NCBI RefSeq assembly: GCF_017744015.1
Contig: NZ_JAGHRA010000015.1
Coordinates: 41,493 to 105,492, forward strand
Length of the DNA stretch: 64,000 nt
Origin: Paracoccus sp. R12_2
Lineage (GTDB): Bacteria > Pseudomonadota > Alphaproteobacteria > Rhodobacterales > Rhodobacteraceae
Reading direction: 5' to 3'
Both the position numbers and the translations under genes were made by a program. Of this stretch, positions 38,826-46,549 are shown piece after piece (the stretch's first letter is position 1; each line of letters begins with the position of its first letter). The notes beneath the pieces were generated by a model. The model was not told the origin of the DNA. It did not search any database and worked only from the letters and a program-made list of their open reading frames with translations.

Positions 38826-39851
38826 CTAGGCCGCGATTTCGGATCGTGCCATATCCCATACCTTTCGCATCAGACCCGGCAGCGCATTTCGGTCGAATTG
38901 CCGCAGCGGGACCAAACGCCCGCGGTCCGCAGGACCGTCCAGATCGCCCAGCATCACGGTCAGCGTCAGGTTGAAATGCGTAAAGACGTGCCGCACTTCG
39001 CCGATATCGCTCCATGTGGCGCGGCCCGGCGGTGGCAGATCACGTCCGTCCCAACCGGCCGAGGGAAACGCCAGCGTGCCGCCCAGAAGTCCCTTGGGCG
39101 GGCGTTCCTCCAGCAGCAGCGCATCGCCGCTGAGGGCGACCCAGGCGATGCCCGTCCGGGTGGGCTTGGCGGCCTTCGCGGTCTTGCGGGGCAGTTCGGC
39201 GGCGATGCCCTGCGCCCGCGCGTCGCAATCGTCGATCAGCGGGCAGATCCCGCAGGCCGGGCTGCGCGGGGTGCAGATCGTCGCGCCCAGATCCATCATC
39301 GCCTGCGCGAAGTCGCCCGGCCGTGACTGCGGGGTCAGGCCAGCGGCCAGCGCGGTCAGTTCCGGTTTCGCGGCGGGCAGGGGGGTCGGCACGGCAAACA
39401 GGCGCGACACGACGCGTTCGACATTGCCATCGACCACGGTTTCGGGGGCGTCGTAGGCGATCGCCGCGATCGCAGCCGAAGTGTAGGGTCCTATACCCGG
39501 CAGGGCACGCAGGCCGTCGCGGCTGGTCGGAAAGCTGCCCATCTGGCTGACTGCACGGGCGCAGGCCAACAGGTTGCGGGCACGCGCATAATAGCCAAGC
39601 CCCGCCCATTCCGCCATCACCTGCGCATCGTCTGCCGCAGCCAGATCTTCCACCGTGGGCCACAGAGAGGTGAACCGGATGAAATAGTTTTTCACGGCGG
39701 CAACGGTGGTCTGTTGCAACATCACCTCGGACAGCCACACGCGATAGGGATCGGCGCGACCGCCCTGCGGCGGAACACGCCAGGGCAGCACGCGGGCATG
39801 GCGGTCGTACCAGTCCAGAAGCCGGGGGGCGATCACCTTGTCGTCACGCAA
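38826..39851 (-). CDS. mutY: A/G-specific adenine glycosylase MutY
   Basis: The 341-residue repair enzyme removes adenine opposite 8-oxoguanine. It has the HhH-glycosylase core (about 20-215) with LSEVMLQQTTVAAV (catalytic Glu), the hairpin LPGIGPYTSAAI and the catalytic-aspartate segment VVDGNVERVVSRLF. The [4Fe-4S] motif Cys-x6-Cys-x2-Cys-x5-Cys is present (CTPRSPACGICPLIDDC), followed by a NUDIX-like C-terminal domain. The best start is TTG 39851, with AAGGG about 9 bases upstream; no ATG fits the conserved N-terminus. It is divergent from the DUF721 gene. Confidence 0.95.
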   Translation of the reverse strand: MRDDKVIAPRLLDWYDRHARVLPWRVPPQGGRADPYRVWLSEVMLQQTTVAAVKNYFIRFTSLWPTVEDLAAADDAQVMAEWAGLGYYARARNLLACARAVSQMGSFPTSRDGLRALPGIGPYTSAAIAAIAYDAPETVVDGNVERVVSRLFAVPTPLPAAKPELTALAAGLTPQSRPGDFAQAMMDLGATICTPRSPACGICPLIDDCDARAQGIAAELPRKTAKAAKPTRTGIAWVALSGDALLLEERPPKGLLGGTLAFPSAGWDGRDLPPPGRATWSDIGEVRHVFTHFNLTLTVMLGDLDGPADRGRLVPLRQFDRNALPGLMRKVWDMARSEIAA

Positions 39852-39936
39852 TTTTCAGACCCTTCGCTGCGCAGCGCGCTTTCATCCCTGTGCCCCGCTG
39901 ATTAAGGATGTGGGGGTGATAACCGATCAGGCGAAG

Positions 39937-40479
39937 ATGGCACAGAGGCCAGCAAAGACGAACATGCCGCAGCGGCGCCGCAGGCGCGGCTTCGAGGTGG
40001 CGTCATCGCTGCTGGCCGATAGGGTGCAAAAGGCGGCCGAGGGTCGCGGCTTTGCGGTCAGTCGTCTGCTGACCCACTGGCCCGAGATCGCGGGCGACAG
40101 GCTGGCCGCGATGACCCGTCCCGTTCGGATCAGCCACAGTCGGGGCGCGTTCGGCGCCACGTTGACCCTGCTCACGACCGGCCCGGTCGCGCCGATGGTC
40201 GAGATGCAGTTGCCGCAACTGCGCGATCGGGTGAATGCCTGCTATGGCTATAACGCCATCCAGAAGATCGTGCTGACGCAAACCTCTGCCAGCGGCTTCG
40301 CGGAAGGTCAGGCGCAGTTCGCGCCGGCGCCGCGCCGCGAGGTTCCGCCCGATCCCAAGGCGACGGCCCGCGCGAATGACGTGGCCGCGCAGTTCGACGA
40401 TCCGACGCTGGCCGAGGCGATGGCCCGGCTGGCGTTGAACCTCTCATCCCGAAAGAACCGAAAGGAAAATTCATGTTGA
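39937..40479 (+). CDS. DUF721/DciA-like protein
   Basis: The 180-residue basic protein has the DUF721 core (about 20-120: LTHWPEIAGDRLAAMTRPVR, LLTTGPVAPMVEMQLPQL, YGYNAIQKIVL). DciA-type DUF721 proteins help load the replicative helicase DnaB in many bacteria, but the alphaproteobacterial variety is longer and less studied. ATG 39937 is chosen; GTG 39916 is an alternative. The stop overlaps the next gene by seven bases, so it is coupled to the dsbA-like gene. Confidence 0.8.
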   Translation: MAQRPAKTNMPQRRRRRGFEVASSLLADRVQKAAEGRGFAVSRLLTHWPEIAGDRLAAMTRPVRISHSRGAFGATLTLLTTGPVAPMVEMQLPQLRDRVNACYGYNAIQKIVLTQTSASGFAEGQAQFAPAPRREVPPDPKATARANDVAAQFDDPTLAEAMARLALNLSSRKNRKENSC

Positions 40480-41126
40480 TCCGCTCTGTCGCCACCGCGC
40501 TTGCCGTGGCGCTGGCCGTGCCCGCGCTGGCGCAGGATGCGCCGTCCGACGAGACCGCGACCGAGGCCGCGGATGTCCAGACGCTGCCCGACATTGCCCT
40601 TGGTGCCGATGACGCGCCCTTGACGGTCATCGAGTACGCAAGCTTTACCTGCGGACATTGCGCGAATTTCCACGATCAAAGCTGGCCAAAGCTGAAGTCG
40701 GAATATGTCGATACCGGCAAGGTCAAGTTCATCCAGCGTGACGTGTATTTCGATCAGGTCGGATTGTGGGCCGGCATCCTTGCCCGCTGCGGCGGCGACG
40801 ACAAGTATTATGCCGTCTCGGACATGCTGTTCGACGAACAGCAAAAATGGCTGTCGGGCGGCAATGGCGAGGAAATCGCCAGCAATCTGCGCAAGATCGG
40901 CCTGAAGGCTGGGATGACCGAAGATCAGATGACCGCCTGCTGGGACGACAGCGCCAAGGCCGAGCAACTGATCGCGACGTTCCAGCAGAACGCCACCGCC
41001 GACGAGATCGAGGCGACGCCGACCTTCATCATCGGTGGCGAGAAGGTGATGAACCAGCCTTGGGACGATCTGAAGGCGACCATCGATTCGAAACTGGCGG
41101 ACGGCGATACGTCCGATCAGGAATAG
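40473..41126 (+). CDS. Periplasmic DsbA-like thiol:disulfide oxidoreductase
   Basis: The 217-residue protein has a signal peptide (about 1-21, ALAVPALAQDAP) and a thioredoxin-fold DsbA domain. The CGHC active site is at residues 60-63 (SFTCGHCANFH), and the cis-Pro segment ATPTFIIGG is near 183-191. This matches the DsbA/BdbD group that oxidises or isomerises exported proteins. AAGGAAA precedes ATG 40473. It is translated after the DUF721 gene. Confidence 0.9.
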   Translation: MLIRSVATALAVALAVPALAQDAPSDETATEAADVQTLPDIALGADDAPLTVIEYASFTCGHCANFHDQSWPKLKSEYVDTGKVKFIQRDVYFDQVGLWAGILARCGGDDKYYAVSDMLFDEQQKWLSGGNGEEIASNLRKIGLKAGMTEDQMTACWDDSAKAEQLIATFQQNATADEIEATPTFIIGGEKVMNQPWDDLKATIDSKLADGDTSDQE

Positions 41127-41321
41127 GCAGCGCCGGTCGGGTGGGCGCGGTGCGCTTGCCCGCCCGGCCTCTTGCAGTCGGATTTCGTTTTCCGGCGCCG
41201 ACTTGGCTGATTTCTCGAACACCTCTCGCCGCCAGCGCGTGACCCTTGGCGTGCGAACAGAAGCGGGCTAGCATATGGCGCATCGCGCAACACGCGCTTT
41301 TGCAGAGGGACCGCAAGTTTC

Positions 41322-41759
41322 ATGATCAAGGAATTCCGGGAATTTATTGCCCGCGGCAATGTCATGGACATGGCCGTTGGCATCATCATCGGTGCCGCCT
41401 TCACCGCCATCGTCAGTTCGATGGTCGATGATCTGATCAATCCGATCATCGGGCTGTTCACCGGAGGCATCGACTTTTCGAACATGTATCTGGTGATGTC
41501 AGGCAATGTGCCGGACGGCGCAAGCCTGCAGGCCGCGCGCGATTCCGGCGCTGCGGTGTTTGCGTATGGGTCATTCCTGATGGCGGTGCTGAATTTCCTG
41601 ATCGTCGCCTGGGTGGTGTTCCTGCTGGTCAAGGCGGTGAATCGCGCCCGCGACATGGCCATCGCGAAGAAGGAAGAAGAAGCCCCTGTGCCGGCCGGCC
41701 CGTCGCAAGAGGAACTGTTGGCCCAGATCCGCGATCTGCTGGCTGCGCGCGCAGCCTGA
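41322..41759 (+). CDS. mscL: Large-conductance mechanosensitive channel MscL
   Basis: The 145-residue channel relieves osmotic stress. It begins [20 protein letters not shown] and has TM1 with [21 protein letters not shown] periplasmic loop follows, then TM2 ([20 protein letters not shown]) and a charged cytoplasmic C-terminal helix with LAQIRDLLA. Length is typical. Confidence 0.97.
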   Translation: MIKEFREFIARGNVMDMAVGIIIGAAFTAIVSSMVDDLINPIIGLFTGGIDFSNMYLVMSGNVPDGASLQAARDSGAAVFAYGSFLMAVLNFLIVAWVVFLLVKAVNRARDMAIAKKEEEAPVPAGPSQEELLAQIRDLLAARAA

Positions 41760-41789
41760 TCGCCCGTCATCTGTCAGCACAAGCAAGAA

Positions 41790-41817
41790 GCGGCGCGACC
41801 CGGATGGGTCGCGCCGC
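41790..41817. terminator. Bidirectional terminator between mscL and ald
   Basis: A perfect 12-bp stem GCGGCGCGACCC (41790-41801) / GGGTCGCGCCGC (41806-41817) has a 4-base loop. On the minus strand it is followed by CTTCTTGCTT, and on the plus strand by AATCATTT. It lies between convergent genes. Confidence 0.8.
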
Positions 41818-41843
41818 AATCATTTGCGGGGGTGTGGTCGCGC

Positions 41844-42962
41844 TTAGCTGGCCAGGAACTGATCGGGGGTCATCGCCTCGATCCCCAGCGCCTCGCCCAC
41901 CGGCAGCGATGTCAGCTTGCCCTGATGGGTGGAAAGGCCGGCGCGCAGATGCGGGTCGTCGGTGATCGCCTGCCGCCAGCCCTTGCCGGCCAGCGCCAGC
42001 ATGAAGGGCAGGGTGGCATTGCCAAGCGCCTGCGTCGATGTGCGCGCGACCGCGCCAGGCATGTTCGCCACGCAATAATGCACGACGCCATCAACCTCGT
42101 AGATCGGATCCTGATGCGTCGTGGCCTTCGAGGTCTCGAAGCAGCCGCCCTGATCGATCGCAACATCGACCAGCACCGACCCCTGCGGCATCGTGGAAAG
42201 CTGTTCTCGGGTGACCAGCTTGGGTGCCGCGGCGCCGGGGATCAGGACCGCGCCGATCACCATGTCGGCGGTCTGGATCAGTTCGGCGGTTGCTGCGGCA
42301 CTGGCATATTGCGTCGTCAGCTTGCCCATGAACACATCGTCAAGATAGCTGAGGCGCGGCACCGAACGGTCCATGACGGTCACGTTCGCGCCCATGCCGA
42401 CCGCAACGCGCGCCGCCGCCGCACCGACCACGCCGCCGCCGATCACCAGCACATTCGCGGGCCGCACGCCCGGAACGCCACCCATCAGAACGCCGCGACC
42501 ACCATTGGCCTTCTGCAGTGCCCAGGATCCGACCTGCGGTGCCAGCCGTCCCGCCACCTCGGACATGGGGGCCAGCAGCGGAAGGCCACCGCGCGCATCC
42601 GTGACCGTCTCGTAGGCGATTGAGGTGACGCCGGAATTCAGAAGGTCCTCGGTCTGTGCACGGTCGGGGGCAAGGTGCAGATAGGTGAACAGCAGCTGCC
42701 CTTCGCGCAGCATCTTGCGTTCGGGGGCCTGCGGTTCCTTGACCTTGACGATCATTTCGGCCTGGTCGAAGACGCTTTGCGCATCCGGCGCGATCTCGGC
42801 GCCGATGGACATGTAATCTTCGTCGGTAAAGCCCGAACCCAGCCCGGCACCGGTTTCGACCAGCACGTTGTGGCCGCGCAGGATCGCCTCGGCGGCCGCC
42901 TCGGGTGTCAGGCCGACGCGAAACTCCTGCGGTTTGATTTCCTTTGGGCATCCGATCTTCAT
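41844..42962 (-). CDS. ald: Alanine dehydrogenase
   Basis: The 372-residue enzyme interconverts L-alanine and pyruvate plus ammonia with NAD. Family marks are the start [20 protein letters not shown], the catalytic-lysine region [18 protein letters not shown] (His), the dinucleotide fold [20 protein letters not shown] and the late [16 protein letters not shown]. It is divergent from an Lrp/AsnC-type regulator, the standard arrangement for Ald controlled by an Lrp homologue. Confidence 0.96.
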   Translation of the reverse strand: MKIGCPKEIKPQEFRVGLTPEAAAEAILRGHNVLVETGAGLGSGFTDEDYMSIGAEIAPDAQSVFDQAEMIVKVKEPQAPERKMLREGQLLFTYLHLAPDRAQTEDLLNSGVTSIAYETVTDARGGLPLLAPMSEVAGRLAPQVGSWALQKANGGRGVLMGGVPGVRPANVLVIGGGVVGAAAARVAVGMGANVTVMDRSVPRLSYLDDVFMGKLTTQYASAAATAELIQTADMVIGAVLIPGAAAPKLVTREQLSTMPQGSVLVDVAIDQGGCFETSKATTHQDPIYEVDGVVHYCVANMPGAVARTSTQALGNATLPFMLALAGKGWRQAITDDPHLRAGLSTHQGKLTSLPVGEALGIEAMTPDQFLAS

Positions 42963-43111
42963 CGCGCTTTCCTCCCAGAATTTCTGCGACTCACTATGAG
43001 ATGCATTCTGTCACGCATGGCGTGAAAGGTGCTGCGAAGCTGCGCGCGGCTGGCTTGACTTCTTCAAAGAAAGTTCTGGTTTTCATCAATTGAATCGAAG
43101 ATTATTCGCGA
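42963..43111. promoter_or_regulatory. Divergent ald / Lrp promoter region
   Basis: This 149-base AT-richer gap contains several short palindromes that could be Lrp-type sites: TTCTTCAAAGAA, TCAATTGA (43086-43093) and ATTCGCGAAT (43104-43113). The last overlaps the start codon of the regulator, so autorepression is possible. Confidence 0.5.
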
Positions 43112-43573
43112 ATGAATAGCCTTGACGCAATAGATCGCCGAATTCTGGGGTTGCTTCAGAAGAAGGGGCGAATCAGTAATGCCGACTTGGCGCAGCAGGT
43201 GCATCTTTCACCATCGGCCTGTCATCGCCGCGTGCAGCGACTGGAAGAAGCCGGGGTCATCTCGGGCTATGTCGCGCTGCTTGATGCGCGGGCCCTGCGT
43301 CGCCAGACCACCGTCTTCGTCGAGATCACGTTGTCGGGTCAGGCCGATGAATTGCTTGATGGATTCGAACGCGCGGTCAGCGCCATCCCAGATGTGCTGG
43401 AATGTCACCTGATGGCTGGGACCGCAGATTATCTTCTGAAGATCGTGGTCGAGGATACCGACGATTTCGCGCGCATCCATCGTCAGCATCTGGCCCGCCT
43501 GCCGGGCGTCGCGCAGATGCATTCCAGCTTTGCGTTGCGGACCGTTTTCAGGACCACCGCTATTCCGGTCTGA
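43112..43573 (+). CDS. Lrp/AsnC family transcriptional regulator (probable ald regulator)
   Basis: The 153-residue protein has the N-terminal helix-turn-helix (LDAIDRRILGLLQKKGRISN, LAQQVHLSPSACHRRVQRLE) and a C-terminal RAM ligand domain (about 65-150: VECHLMAGTADYLLKIVVED-like strand). Amino-acid-responsive Lrp paralogues next to ald usually activate it in the presence of alanine. Divergent orientation and the shared 149-base gap support that role. Confidence 0.92.
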   Translation: MNSLDAIDRRILGLLQKKGRISNADLAQQVHLSPSACHRRVQRLEEAGVISGYVALLDARALRRQTTVFVEITLSGQADELLDGFERAVSAIPDVLECHLMAGTADYLLKIVVEDTDDFARIHRQHLARLPGVAQMHSSFALRTVFRTTAIPV

Positions 43574-43643
43574 ATCAGCGTCGCGGAACCCGATGGCCCT
43601 GCAGCGGCGTTGTCACTGCCAGACAGACAGCAGGAGAAGTGCG

Positions 43644-44399
43644 ATGTTCAACACACCGTTCAAGGCCCTTGTCGTGGGAACGCAGTTGGCTGCGGCCAGC
43701 CTGATGGCGACCACCGCCATTGCCCAGACTTCGGATATCGAAACGCCGCAGGGCAATACCGTCGTGGTGCCCGAGGAGGCTTTGCAGGAGTCCCCTTCCG
43801 AGGGGTTCGTGAGTGAAAGCGACTATCCGCGCCTGGAAAGCCTCGAGAACTATGATCTGATCGCCGAGACCCTGTCCGCGCAGGGATATTCCGATATCTT
43901 CATTCAGCGTGAAGGCCCGATCCTTACCATCACGGCGCAACGTGCGGGCGTCCCGACCGAACTGGTCTACAGCACCGCGAATGGCCGTCTGGTGTCGGTC
44001 GATGGCGTCGAGACACGCGAAGCACCAGAGGGTTCGTCGGCGGGAGATGCGGCAGGCCTGACCGCTACCCCTCAGCCCGGCGAAGATTCTGATTCGAGTG
44101 GCGGCGACGATGCTGACGGCGACACCGGTGACAGTGGCTCCGATGGTGCAAGCGACACCGGCGGCGAAGATGACGGCATGGGCGGCGATGCGGGTGCCGG
44201 AGACGGCGGCGCAGACGGCGGCGCGGATAGCGGTGACAGCGGAGACTCCGGCAGCGATTCCGACGGCGGTTCCGATGGCGGCAGCGAAGGCGGTTCCGGC
44301 AGCGATGGCGGCGGCGACTCGGACGGCGGTGGGTCTGACGGCGGTTCCGATGGCGGATCGGACGGTGGGTCGGACGGCGGCTCTGACAGCAATGGCTGA
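43644..44399 (+). CDS. Secreted protein with PepSY-like core and Asp/Gly/Ser-rich tail
   Basis: The 251-residue protein has a signal peptide (MFNTPFKALVVGTQLAAASL, cleavage near TAIAQ-TSD). A folded part follows (about 60-125) with YDLIAETLSAQGYSDIFIQR and STANGRLVSVDG, a pattern like PepSY modules. The rest, about 120 residues, is Asp/Gly/Ser low complexity built from GSDG-type repeats and has no charge other than acidic. The tail could bind calcium or keep the protein extended in the periplasm or outside. CAGGAGAAG precedes ATG 43644. I know no assigned function. Confidence 0.8.
   Translation: MFNTPFKALVVGTQLAAASLMATTAIAQTSDIETPQGNTVVVPEEALQESPSEGFVSESDYPRLESLENYDLIAETLSAQGYSDIFIQREGPILTITAQRAGVPTELVYSTANGRLVSVDGVETREAPEGSSAGDAAGLTATPQPGEDSDSSGGDDADGDTGDSGSDGASDTGGEDDGMGGDAGAGDGGADGGADSGDSGDSGSDSDGGSDGGSEGGSGSDGGGDSDGGGSDGGSDGGSDGGSDGGSDSNG
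44203..44396 (+). repeat. Tandem short repeat coding for (SDGG)n
   Basis: The region codes for repeated GSDGG and GDSG units, partly as 12-base near-repeats (for example GGTTCCGATGGC and TCGGACGGTGGG). Codon variation between units suggests old expansion under protein-level constraint rather than recent slippage. Confidence 0.75.
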
Positions 44400-44431
44400 T
44401 GTTTTCCGCATCCCGGCATGACCAAAAGAAA

Positions 44432-44461
44432 ACCCCCGCGGCATGGTGCCACGGGGGTCTT
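44432..44461. terminator. Bidirectional terminator between secreted protein gene and rpsU
   Basis: Stem ACCCCCG (44432-44438) / CGGGGGT (44452-44458) is extended by GGCA/TGCC after one mismatch, with a TGG loop. On the minus strand it is followed by TTTTCTTTT, which makes a good terminator for rpsU. On the plus strand it is followed by CTT. Confidence 0.85.
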
Positions 44462-44487
44462 CAAATGAATTAAAGGATCGCGTCGCC

Positions 44488-44694
44488 TTACAGCGCGCCT
44501 TCGCGCTGTGCCTTTTTACGGGCCAGCTTGCGGGCGCGGCGGACGGCCTCGGCCTTTTCACGGGCTTTCTTGACCGACGGCTTCTCGAAATGCTGCCGAA
44601 GCTTCATTTCGCGGAAGACCCCCTCGCGCTGAAGTTTCTTCTTCAGGGCGCGAAGTGCCTGTTCGACGTTGTTGTCGCGAACATTGACCTGCAT
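44488..44694 (-). CDS. rpsU: 30S ribosomal protein bS21
   Basis: The 68-residue basic protein starts [20 protein letters not shown] and has the bS21 core [20 protein letters not shown], then a Lys/Arg-rich tail. It binds the 30S subunit near the anti-Shine-Dalgarno region. It is monocistronic with its own terminator and is divergent from the COQ9 gene. Confidence 0.97.
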   Translation of the reverse strand: MQVNVRDNNVEQALRALKKKLQREGVFREMKLRQHFEKPSVKKAREKAEAVRRARKLARKKAQREGAL

Positions 44695-44787
44695 GTGGTT
44701 GTCACCACCTTCCTAGGTTAGAGTTGCAAAGATTGCAGGAGGCGTCCCAATAACAAAGCCGGACGCCTTTGTCCAGAAGAGGCTAAG

Positions 44788-45444
44788 ATGACCCAGACCG
44801 AACGCGATGCGCTGCTGGATGCCGCGCTGATCCATGTGCCGTTCGACGGCATGAATGATCGCGCCCTGCTGGCGGGGGCGCGTGATCTTGGCATGTCCGA
44901 CGCGCTTGCCAGGGTGCATTTCCCGCAAGGCGGTGCGGGGCTGGCTGCGGCCTATCATCGTCGTGCGGATGCGGAACTGCGCGACTGGCTGGCGGGCACG
45001 CCGCCGCAGGGCAGGTTTCGTGATCGGGTTGCTGCGGCGGTCTGGCATCGGCTGGAACTGTCGGATGTGGAGCTGGTACGCGCCGGCGCCGCGACGCTGA
45101 CCCTGCCGCAGAATGCCGCCCTGGCCGCGCGTCTGGTCTGGGAAACCGCGGATGTGATCTGGACCGGGCTTGGCGACCGGTCCGATGATGTGAACTGGTA
45201 TTCCAAGCGTGCGACGCTGTCGGCCGTGATCAGCTCGACCGTGCTGTTCTGGTTGGGCGACGATTCGGACTGTCGCGCCGACAGTCGGGACTTTCTTGAT
45301 CGCCGGATCGACGGCGTGATGCGCTTTGAAGGCGTCAAGGCGCGTCTTGGCCGCCTGCCGGGCGCCGAGATGCTGGGCCGCGCGGCGTTCGGCTGGATTC
45401 GTTCGCCAAAGCCGCGTGATCTTCCCGGCAAGACCCATTCCTGA
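44788..45444 (+). CDS. COQ9 family protein (ubiquinone biosynthesis accessory)
   Basis: The 218-residue protein has a TetR-like N-terminal fold (DALLDAALIHVPFDGMNDRA, LLAGARDLGMSDALARVHFP). The COQ9 C-terminal lipid-binding region contains TADVIWTGLGDRSDDVNWYS-like residues, KRATLSAVISSTVLFWLGD and RRIDGVMRFE. In mitochondria COQ9 binds lipids and helps COQ7 in ubiquinone synthesis. Position between rpsU and the quinone oxidoreductase is, from memory, conserved in Rhodobacteraceae. Confidence 0.92.
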   Translation: MTQTERDALLDAALIHVPFDGMNDRALLAGARDLGMSDALARVHFPQGGAGLAAAYHRRADAELRDWLAGTPPQGRFRDRVAAAVWHRLELSDVELVRAGAATLTLPQNAALAARLVWETADVIWTGLGDRSDDVNWYSKRATLSAVISSTVLFWLGDDSDCRADSRDFLDRRIDGVMRFEGVKARLGRLPGAEMLGRAAFGWIRSPKPRDLPGKTHS

Positions 45445-45457
45445 CGAAGGAGAGACG

Positions 45458-46447
45458 ATGTTTCCCGATGCGATGAACGCGGTCGAGATTGCCGCGCCCG
45501 GCGATGCCGACCAGTTGCAGATGACCCGCCGTCCGGTGCCGGTTCCGCGCCACGACGAAATCCTGATCCGGGTGGCCTATGCCGGGGTGAACCGGCCCGA
45601 TGTTCTGCAACGTCAGGGGTCATACGCGCCGCCTCCGGATGCCTCGGATCTGCCCGGCCTCGAGGCGTCGGGCGAGATCGTGGGGATGGGCGCGGGCGTG
45701 ACCCGCTGGAAGAAGGGCGAAACGGTGTGCGCGCTGTTGCCCGGCGGCGGTTATGCCGAATACGTCGCCTGCCACGCGGATCACGCGCTGCGGGTTCCCG
45801 CGGGCTTGTCGTTGCGCGAGGCCGCGTGCCTGCCCGAAACCGCCTTCACCGTCTGGTCGAACGTCGTGACGCGCGGTGGCCTGCGCGGTGGCGAGCGGTT
45901 TCTGGTTCATGGCGGCACCTCGGGGATCGGCATGATGGCAATCCAGATCGCGCGGGCGCTGGGGGCGCGGGTCTTTGCCACCGCGGGCAGCGACCGGAAA
46001 TGCGCGGCGATCGAGGCGCTTGGCGCGACCGCGATCAATTACCGCAACGAGGATTTCACCAAGCGGCTGGCCCCCGAGGGTGGCGCGGACCTGATCCTGG
46101 ACATGGTCGGCGGCAGCTATATCCCGCGCAACATCAAGGCGCTGGCGAATGACGGCCGGCTGGTGATGATCGCCTTCCTGGAAGGCCCCAAGGTCGAACT
46201 GAATTTCGCCCAGATCATGGTCAAGCGTCTGACCGTGACCGGATCGACGCTGCGGCCGCAATCGGACGTGGCCAAGGCCGAGATCGCCGAGGCGCTGCGC
46301 AAGCAACTGTGGCCTCTGATTGTCGGCGGGGCCATCAAGGTCAGCATCGACAGCGAGTTCGCGTTGGACGCCGCCGCCGAGGCGCATCGCCGGATGGAAA
46401 GCAGCGATCATATCGGCAAGATCGTTCTGAAGGTCGCGGGAGGCTGA
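45458..46447 (+). CDS. NAD(P)H quinone oxidoreductase, zinc-independent MDR superfamily (PIG3/QOR-like)
   Basis: The 329-residue oxidoreductase has the MDR fold with GVNRPDVLQRQGSYAPPP near residue 50, GGYAEYVACHADHALRVP and the NADP-binding FLVHGGTSGIGMMAIQIARA near 150. The ILDMVGGSYIPRNIKALA segment points to the PIG3 (TP53I3-like) subgroup, which reduces quinones by one electron. No structural-zinc cysteine cluster is seen. GAAGGAGAG lies before ATG 45458. It follows COQ9 by 13 bases and is probably cotranscribed. Confidence 0.9.
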   Translation: MFPDAMNAVEIAAPGDADQLQMTRRPVPVPRHDEILIRVAYAGVNRPDVLQRQGSYAPPPDASDLPGLEASGEIVGMGAGVTRWKKGETVCALLPGGGYAEYVACHADHALRVPAGLSLREAACLPETAFTVWSNVVTRGGLRGGERFLVHGGTSGIGMMAIQIARALGARVFATAGSDRKCAAIEALGATAINYRNEDFTKRLAPEGGADLILDMVGGSYIPRNIKALANDGRLVMIAFLEGPKVELNFAQIMVKRLTVTGSTLRPQSDVAKAEIAEALRKQLWPLIVGGAIKVSIDSEFALDAAAEAHRRMESSDHIGKIVLKVAGG

Positions 46448-46549
46448 GCTGCCGATCCAGACATCCGGAATCAGGAAATGCGATGGGGCGTTGAGCCCCG
46501 GATGGCGGCGCGTTAATCAGGCCGGACGCATGGGGAGGGACGACGACAG

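Noticed and set aside
44203..44396. Repeats as CRISPR array
   Set aside because: The repeats are in frame, have no unique spacers and code for the acidic tail of a secreted protein.
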